A stretch of 64,000 nucleotides of DNA from contig JAKVHY010000004.1 in the NCBI GenBank assembly GCA_023284085.1, positions 62,001-126,000 of the forward strand, in the 5' to 3' direction. A program made the position numbers and the translations under genes. How positions within the stretch are numbered: the first letter of the stretch is position 1; the number at the start of each line of letters is the position of its first letter. The DNA is from Shewanella benthica. GTDB taxonomy: Bacteria; Pseudomonadota; Gammaproteobacteria; Enterobacterales; Shewanellaceae. A model generated the notes under the pieces. That model was not told where the DNA came from. It made no database searches and was given only the letters and a program-made list of their open reading frames with translations. Shown piece after piece: positions 59,551 through 64,000 of this stretch.

Positions 59551-59925
59551 TTAATGGGCCAAGCCCGCTTTGAAAAACTGGCTAGTGACTCTTAGCTCAT
59601 AGAAAAGTTGTTCCAACTCTTGTTTCTGAGAGTCGCTATCAACGAGTCTAGACAAGGCACTTAAGGGTTTATAGATATTGTCTAGACACCACAACCTCCA
59701 ATGTCCTTCGAGCATGTCATCAGCTAAAGTATCGAGCAATAATCGATACTCTGCCACATGGAGGGACCAGGCAGCATGTTTACAGGCCCCCATAAAAGCT
59801 AGCTCCATGGAAAACCAGATTAACACTAGGCTAGGATTATCGACCTCTTCGCCGTGGCGTATCTTATGACGAAGCACATTGATCGCAGGATCTTGACTAT
59901 CGAACTGTGGAAAACATTGGCACAT
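59551..59925 (-). CDS. Hypothetical protein, about 124 residues
   Basis: Not recognised. From ATG at 59925 (a GTG three codons earlier is possible) it encodes a predicted all-helical soluble protein with several Cys in the first part and WFSMELAFMGACKHAAWSLH in the middle, ending FFKAGLAH. A diverged partial copy of its end follows directly. The copy's synonymous changes argue that the family has been under protein-level selection. Confidence 0.7.
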   Translation of the reverse strand: MCQCFPQFDSQDPAINVLRHKIRHGEEVDNPSLVLIWFSMELAFMGACKHAAWSLHVAEYRLLLDTLADDMLEGHWRLWCLDNIYKPLSALSRLVDSDSQKQELEQLFYELRVTSQFFKAGLAH

Positions 59926-60055
59926 ACAAACCACTTAATGAGAATGACTATTAATATCATTAAGTGGTTTTATACTAAATATGTCAATCGTATTTACTCA
60001 GCAAGGCTCAAGCTATGAAAAGAGCGGTAAGTGGTAAGCAGAGACAAGCTGGAAA

Positions 60056-60083
60056 GCAGTTCCCAGTTGAACCTAGGAACTGC
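60056..60083 (-). terminator. Probable terminator of the alkyl-sulfatase gene
   Basis: GCAGTTCC / GGAACTGC with a 12-base loop, then TTTCC on the minus strand, about 16 bases after the stop. Confidence 0.55.
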
Positions 60084-60098
60084 CTGACCTAATGACCT

Positions 60099-62231
60099 CT
60101 AAGGTGTAACGATATCGAACACACCTTTAGGCTTATCTAGTAGCGAGAAGAAACTCATCAGATCCAACTTGCTGCCCTCGATACTGAGATCATCGGAGAA
60201 CATAAGATCCGATGCCCCGGCATGACCTATGATCAGATCGATGAAGAGCTCATGACTGATATTTAACGTCGCATCGGCATCGGGATTCTTACCCCCTCGT
60301 TTATGATGCAGTACCGAGTTGTTCAGCTCCAATACATAGTTTTCATCGAGATCGATGAAGTTAATATTGAGCAAATAATGTTTACCGAATGCCTCGGGGC
60401 CGATCACTCGCGATGCCATAGATTGCAGGAAGTTCTCTATCGGCGAGCGCAGCAATATCTGCTTCATAGACACCAGGTCGATGCCCTTATCCGGAGTGCC
60501 GTGGCGTAATTCAAATGCAGCCGATAGGTACACATCACGCCAAGCGGCAGACTCGGCCTGATAGCCAAGTTGATCGTAGCTCTTGGCCAGTAATTCTTTA
60601 GCCGATGTATTAGCCCCATCAGCAAAGACCAGATGATTGAGCAGCTCGGCGGCCCAACGATATTCTCCGGCTGCGAAGGCTGTCTTACCATGAATTAGCA
60701 CGGCATCGGCGCCTCCCATCAATTCGACATATTTATGCGCCGATTGGGAGCTCGGCAGAGGATCTAAGTTAGCCGGATTAGCATCATACCAGCCAAGATA
60801 TGCCTGATAAACTGCCTTAGCATTATGCTTAGCGGTACCGTAATAGCCGCGACTGGCGAAGGTATTGGCCAGAGAAGGAGGCATCTCAATCTCTTCGGCT
60901 ATCTCGGCCGGAGTCAGACCTTGGTTGAGCATGCGCACAGATTGATCGTGGATGTATTTATAGGTGTCTCTCTGCTTGCCTAAGAAATCGGCTATGGCAT
61001 CCTCGCCCCATATAGGCCAGTGATGACTGCCAAAATAGACCTTAGCCTCTTTCTGGTTTGTGAGCGCCTCATCGATTGAACGGCTCCACTCGAGTGCGTC
61101 CCTGACCTTCGCGCCCCGTAAGGTATAGAGGTTATGCATGGTCTTAGAGACAAGCTCTGCACCACAATAGGCCTGATGTTCAGGTAAGTAGAAGGTAAAT
61201 TCAGAGGGGGCCTCTGTGCCCGATACGATCTGAAACTCAAACTTCACGCCATCGATTATCTTAGTCTCATCGGTTGCTACTGTGATGGTAGGAGCCAGGA
61301 TACTGAACGTACCGAATGCGGGCTCTTTACCTAACCCAGAATCGATATGACCCCGGGGAGATCTGGGTAATCGCTTGCCAAACATATACATGGCGCGGCG
61401 GCTCATGGCTGTCCCGGCCATGACATTTTCGCTGGTGGCCTCATGCATAAAGCCGCCTGGTGCCACTATGTCTATATCCCCTATAACAGAAAGTTCCGCA
61501 TCACCGAGCAAGCCCAAAGCCCCACCAAAATGATCCATATGGCTATGGGTGAAAATAATGCCTGAGACCGGCTTCTCGCCGAGCTGCGTATTCACGAAAG
61601 CCAGTGCAGCCTTCGCCGTTTCCACCGTGGTCAGTGGGTCAACGATAATCCAGCCGGTTTTTCCGACGATCACTGTCATGTTGGCCAAGTCGAAGCCACG
61701 GACCTGATATACCCCTGGAGTCACTTCAAATAAACCATGAATGTTATTCAGACTCGCCTGTCGCCATAGACTCGGATTCACGCTGGCTGGAGCATCCCCC
61801 TGAATAAAATCGTAGGCGGGCCTGTCCCAGATATTTTTCCCCTGTGCGTCGACCACCTTCAAGTCCGGCAGTTTAGCGATAAACCCCCGGTTCGCATCGA
61901 TGAAGTCTTGCTTGTCCTCAAAAGGCAGCTGAGCCAGCAATGCAGAGTTTGCCTCTAGGGTATAACTCGTCGCGGGCGTAAAACCATAGGCATCCACCAC
62001 ATCGGGGGAAACGGATAAGGCTGCCATGTCGGCTCGCTCATCGACATTAGGCTGGCACCCTAGCAGTAATAAGCTACTGGATAAGAGCAATGTACGGCTG
62101 AGCTTGATTCGATTTAATCTAATTCCACAAGGGCGAAAACCTTGCTTTAGGCTCTGCTTGGAAATATGTTTGGCAAGCTGCTTGAGAAAAGGCTGCTGAC
62201 CGCGGTCCATTTTATTATGATTATTCAACAT
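60099..62231 (-). CDS. Alkyl sulfatase, metallo-beta-lactamase family (SdsA/YjcS-like)
   Basis: Hydrolyses primary (or secondary) alkyl sulfate esters, such as detergents, to alcohol and sulfate. It has 710 residues: a lipobox LLGCQP (about 57-62), a metallo-beta-lactamase domain with THSHMDHFGG (about 228-237), the alkyl-sulfatase dimerisation domain (about 395-530) and a C-terminal SCP2-like domain (about 580-705). About 45 residues precede the lipoprotein signal, which is unusually long and may mean a later start. An AraC regulator lies upstream. Confidence 0.88.
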   Translation of the reverse strand: MLNNHNKMDRGQQPFLKQLAKHISKQSLKQGFRPCGIRLNRIKLSRTLLLSSSLLLLGCQPNVDERADMAALSVSPDVVDAYGFTPATSYTLEANSALLAQLPFEDKQDFIDANRGFIAKLPDLKVVDAQGKNIWDRPAYDFIQGDAPASVNPSLWRQASLNNIHGLFEVTPGVYQVRGFDLANMTVIVGKTGWIIVDPLTTVETAKAALAFVNTQLGEKPVSGIIFTHSHMDHFGGALGLLGDAELSVIGDIDIVAPGGFMHEATSENVMAGTAMSRRAMYMFGKRLPRSPRGHIDSGLGKEPAFGTFSILAPTITVATDETKIIDGVKFEFQIVSGTEAPSEFTFYLPEHQAYCGAELVSKTMHNLYTLRGAKVRDALEWSRSIDEALTNQKEAKVYFGSHHWPIWGEDAIADFLGKQRDTYKYIHDQSVRMLNQGLTPAEIAEEIEMPPSLANTFASRGYYGTAKHNAKAVYQAYLGWYDANPANLDPLPSSQSAHKYVELMGGADAVLIHGKTAFAAGEYRWAAELLNHLVFADGANTSAKELLAKSYDQLGYQAESAAWRDVYLSAAFELRHGTPDKGIDLVSMKQILLRSPIENFLQSMASRVIGPEAFGKHYLLNINFIDLDENYVLELNNSVLHHKRGGKNPDADATLNISHELFIDLIIGHAGASDLMFSDDLSIEGSKLDLMSFFSLLDKPKGVFDIVTP

Positions 62232-62303
62232 GGGTACTCACTCTGGCATTAACAACTAGAGCCAAACTATTACACTAATGCAACACAGTGGTTATCATTT
62301 TCG

Positions 62304-62331
62304 GCCAATATAAACGAGTGTTTATATTGGC
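62304..62331. promoter_or_regulatory. Perfect 12-bp palindrome between regulator and sulfatase
   Basis: GCCAATATAAAC GAGT GTTTATATTGGC, about 75 bases upstream of the sulfatase start and 32 bases after the regulator stop. Candidate operator or transcription end of the regulator gene. Confidence 0.55.
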
Positions 62332-62362
62332 TCGGGTTGAATTTAAAAATGGTGAGTCTTGG

Positions 62363-63415
62363 CTATGGCTTGCTTCTATGACGAAAAGCGGCTGGACTGG
62401 TGCCATGCCAGCGATGAAAAGCACGGGAAAAATTGGTTAAGCTGGTATAACCGAGTTTATCTGAGAGCAAGGTGATCGAAAGTTCGGTATTCATCAAGTA
62501 GTGATAGGCCAGCTCCCTGCGCTTTTGTTGCAGCAAGTCGCGAAAACGGGTCCCCTCCTCCTTCAACTTGCGCCTCAAGGTTCGCTCGCTAATATTATAA
62601 ACTTGCGCTACCTTCTGCGCCGTAGGCTCTCCAGACACCAACATGGCATGAATCGCCTGGCTGGCTTTCTCCTGCCACTTAAGGGCTTGCATCTTCTCTA
62701 AGTAATCCCTCACCTTAATCTCATTTTGAGCCGCGAGTTTTGGATTGCCCATGACAGTGGATTGCTCCAACATACTTCTGTCCATCCACAAACAGTTCTC
62801 TTGCTTATCGAAAGAGATAGGACAGGAAAAACAACTTTGCCACGGACGCAAATTTTTAGGTTCGGCTCGCATCAGCTCGACACTCAATACAAACTTTTCA
62901 TGGCCTAAAATAAGCTCACCGTGATGCATCAAGGTAGCAAAAAATGCATCTATCGACATAGGGCTAATATCAACCCCGGGTAATGGGCTAATAGTGAATC
63001 CCAGGCGATCAGGGGTTCTCTGCAACTTGATGCTGGCTGAGTTACTCACCAGGGCTGAATAATTTGGCAGGGCTTCGAATGCTTGTGCAAGTGTTGCCGA
63101 GGTCATCATCAGTAAGCCAAGGGAGCGAAAATGCATGGGATAAGCATACTGGCCCACGGTCAGGCCGAATGCCTCTGACTCAGTTGCCTGCTCGGCCAGA
63201 TGCCAGAGCCGAGTCATGCGTTCGATGGCGATTCTGGAGTCGGGGGCAGATTCGACTTCATCGAGACATAAGCCCGCATTGTCGAATACACGGTAAGCAT
63301 CGACACCGGATGCACTCAAGGCCCTGGATATTGCGATGGCCCAGGCTGAAATCGTACTATATTTCAATTTATCAGGCATATGAGCCGTTATAGGCTTAGT
63401 CGATATTGAGGGCAT
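62363..63415 (-). CDS. AraC family transcriptional regulator
   Basis: 350 residues. The N-terminal ligand-binding domain is of the arabinose-binding_2 / OruR-like type (about 20-210). The C-terminal double HTH (about 250-345) has AQKVAQVYNISERTLRRKLK and LLSDKLGYTSLTNFSRAFHRWHGTSP. Directly upstream of and co-oriented with the alkyl-sulfatase gene, so it probably controls it. The start is uncertain: a second Met at residue 14 is also possible. Confidence 0.87.
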   Translation of the reverse strand: MPSISTKPITAHMPDKLKYSTISAWAIAISRALSASGVDAYRVFDNAGLCLDEVESAPDSRIAIERMTRLWHLAEQATESEAFGLTVGQYAYPMHFRSLGLLMMTSATLAQAFEALPNYSALVSNSASIKLQRTPDRLGFTISPLPGVDISPMSIDAFFATLMHHGELILGHEKFVLSVELMRAEPKNLRPWQSCFSCPISFDKQENCLWMDRSMLEQSTVMGNPKLAAQNEIKVRDYLEKMQALKWQEKASQAIHAMLVSGEPTAQKVAQVYNISERTLRRKLKEEGTRFRDLLQQKRRELAYHYLMNTELSITLLSDKLGYTSLTNFSRAFHRWHGTSPAAFRHRSKP

Positions 63416-64000
63416 TTAAGTCACATCGGATCTTATAAGTTACCCTTAGTAATATCACAAGCCTTGCTTAAAGATCATGCCACTTTTCACAAACCTCATC
63501 ATCAAATTCAAAACTCCCATTCTGCCATTTAAGCAGTATTACTCAATCATGGTTTTTTTAGCCCTAGTTTACGCTTATTCACCTAGGTCATTTTGTCTCT
63601 CCAGATATAACGCTAACAATGAATTGTCAGTTATTACTCGAACGGCCACGGATTTCTACTTCCACTCTCAAGGTAAATCATAAGAAACCAACGTAATCAC
63701 ATGATAATTAATCAATTAAAAATAAGTAAACCTTTAAAGAAATCTAACAGCTTATCGCTCGGTCAAACATTGACCCTCACAATGATGAGACATACTGACG
63801 CACACCATTGAGACATTTTGTCAAACCCTGCCAAGCGGCAAAGCGCGAGCGTTAAAAACTAAAATAGATCAAAATAGAGCGATAAAATAGGCGATAAAAC
63901 CAAAAAGATGCAACGAATACAGCACGAGAAACTATTAGCTTAATTATGAGATATCACGCATAACAGACCTGTTGTCATTATAGGTAATTTTAAAGATAAT
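63416..64000. other. Non-coding end of the window
   Basis: 585 AT-rich bases. A 68-residue frame at 63477-63683 has no RBS, family match or composition typical of the neighbours. No terminator or repeat stands out. A gene may begin beyond the window. Confidence 0.5.

Noticed and set aside
63477..63683. 68-residue frame near the window end
   Set aside because: No RBS, no recognisable domain, and it lies in AT-rich non-coding sequence.

Overview
The window reads as chromosomal DNA of a Shewanella-like gammaproteobacterium. This is an inference from gene content and order, because no rRNA or marker search was possible. The main grounds are the order rpsF-priB-rpsR-rplI / rlmB-rnr-motX-purA-yjeT-rpsI-rplM-zapE-zapG-degQ-degS, a MotX sodium-motor gene, and two large outer-membrane or periplasmic multiheme c-type cytochromes, one of them a decaheme OmcA homologue. 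No rRNA, tRNA, CRISPR array, transposase or prophage gene was seen.

Layout. Bases 1-7.2 kb hold an S46 dipeptidyl-peptidase, the rpsF ribosomal operon with a candidate S6:S18 autoregulatory leader, a DUF481 outer-membrane protein, and a gene-poor stretch with a small membrane-protein gene flanked by degenerate attC-like sequence (a possible lone integron cassette). Bases 6.3-17.7 kb are conserved housekeeping: rlmB, rnr, motX with a FliA-type promoter, purA, yjeT, rpsI-rplM, zapE, zapG, degQ and degS. Bases 17.7-23.9 kb are accessory: a heptamer repeat array, an octaheme lipoprotein cytochrome, a histidine kinase plus a response regulator with an unusual ArsR-like output domain, an EamA transporter whose 3' end has been amplified into a 99-bp tandem array, and a MITE-like element.

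Bases 24-37.3 kb form the large conserved envelope and nitrogen-PTS block: murA, ibaG and mlaBCDEF on the minus strand, divergent from yrbG, kdsD, kdsC, lptC, lptA, lptB, rpoN, hpf, ptsN, rapZ and ptsO. Together they cover retrograde phospholipid transport, Kdo synthesis, LPS export, sigma-54 and nitrogen-PTS signalling. MgtE, a ModA-like binding protein, an OmpA-family lipoprotein and an OmpR-type two-component pair follow.

Bases 43-54 kb are again accessory: an orphan OmcA-family decaheme cytochrome with a perfect NarL/NarP-type 7-2-7 palindrome upstream, a glycine-zipper lipoprotein, an HTH protein of unknown type, a beta-rich lipoprotein, an FG-GAP repeat protein and a DUF885 peptidase-like lipoprotein. 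Bases 54-63.4 kb hold rarD, an alpha/beta hydrolase, a SAM methyltransferase, a PAP2 phosphatase, fumC, a small hypothetical gene with a truncated tandem copy of its own 3' end, and an alkyl-sulfatase gene behind an AraC-type regulator. The last 585 bases show no convincing gene.

The most interesting threads are four. First, a NarP-like site is shared by the two multiheme cytochrome genes, next to an unusual two-component system. Second, two independent cases of gene 3'-end duplication lie directly downstream of the parent gene. Third, 7-bp (and one 8-bp) tandem arrays sit at or just after stop codons. Fourth, an inverted repeat in front of degQ could fold onto its ribosome binding site.
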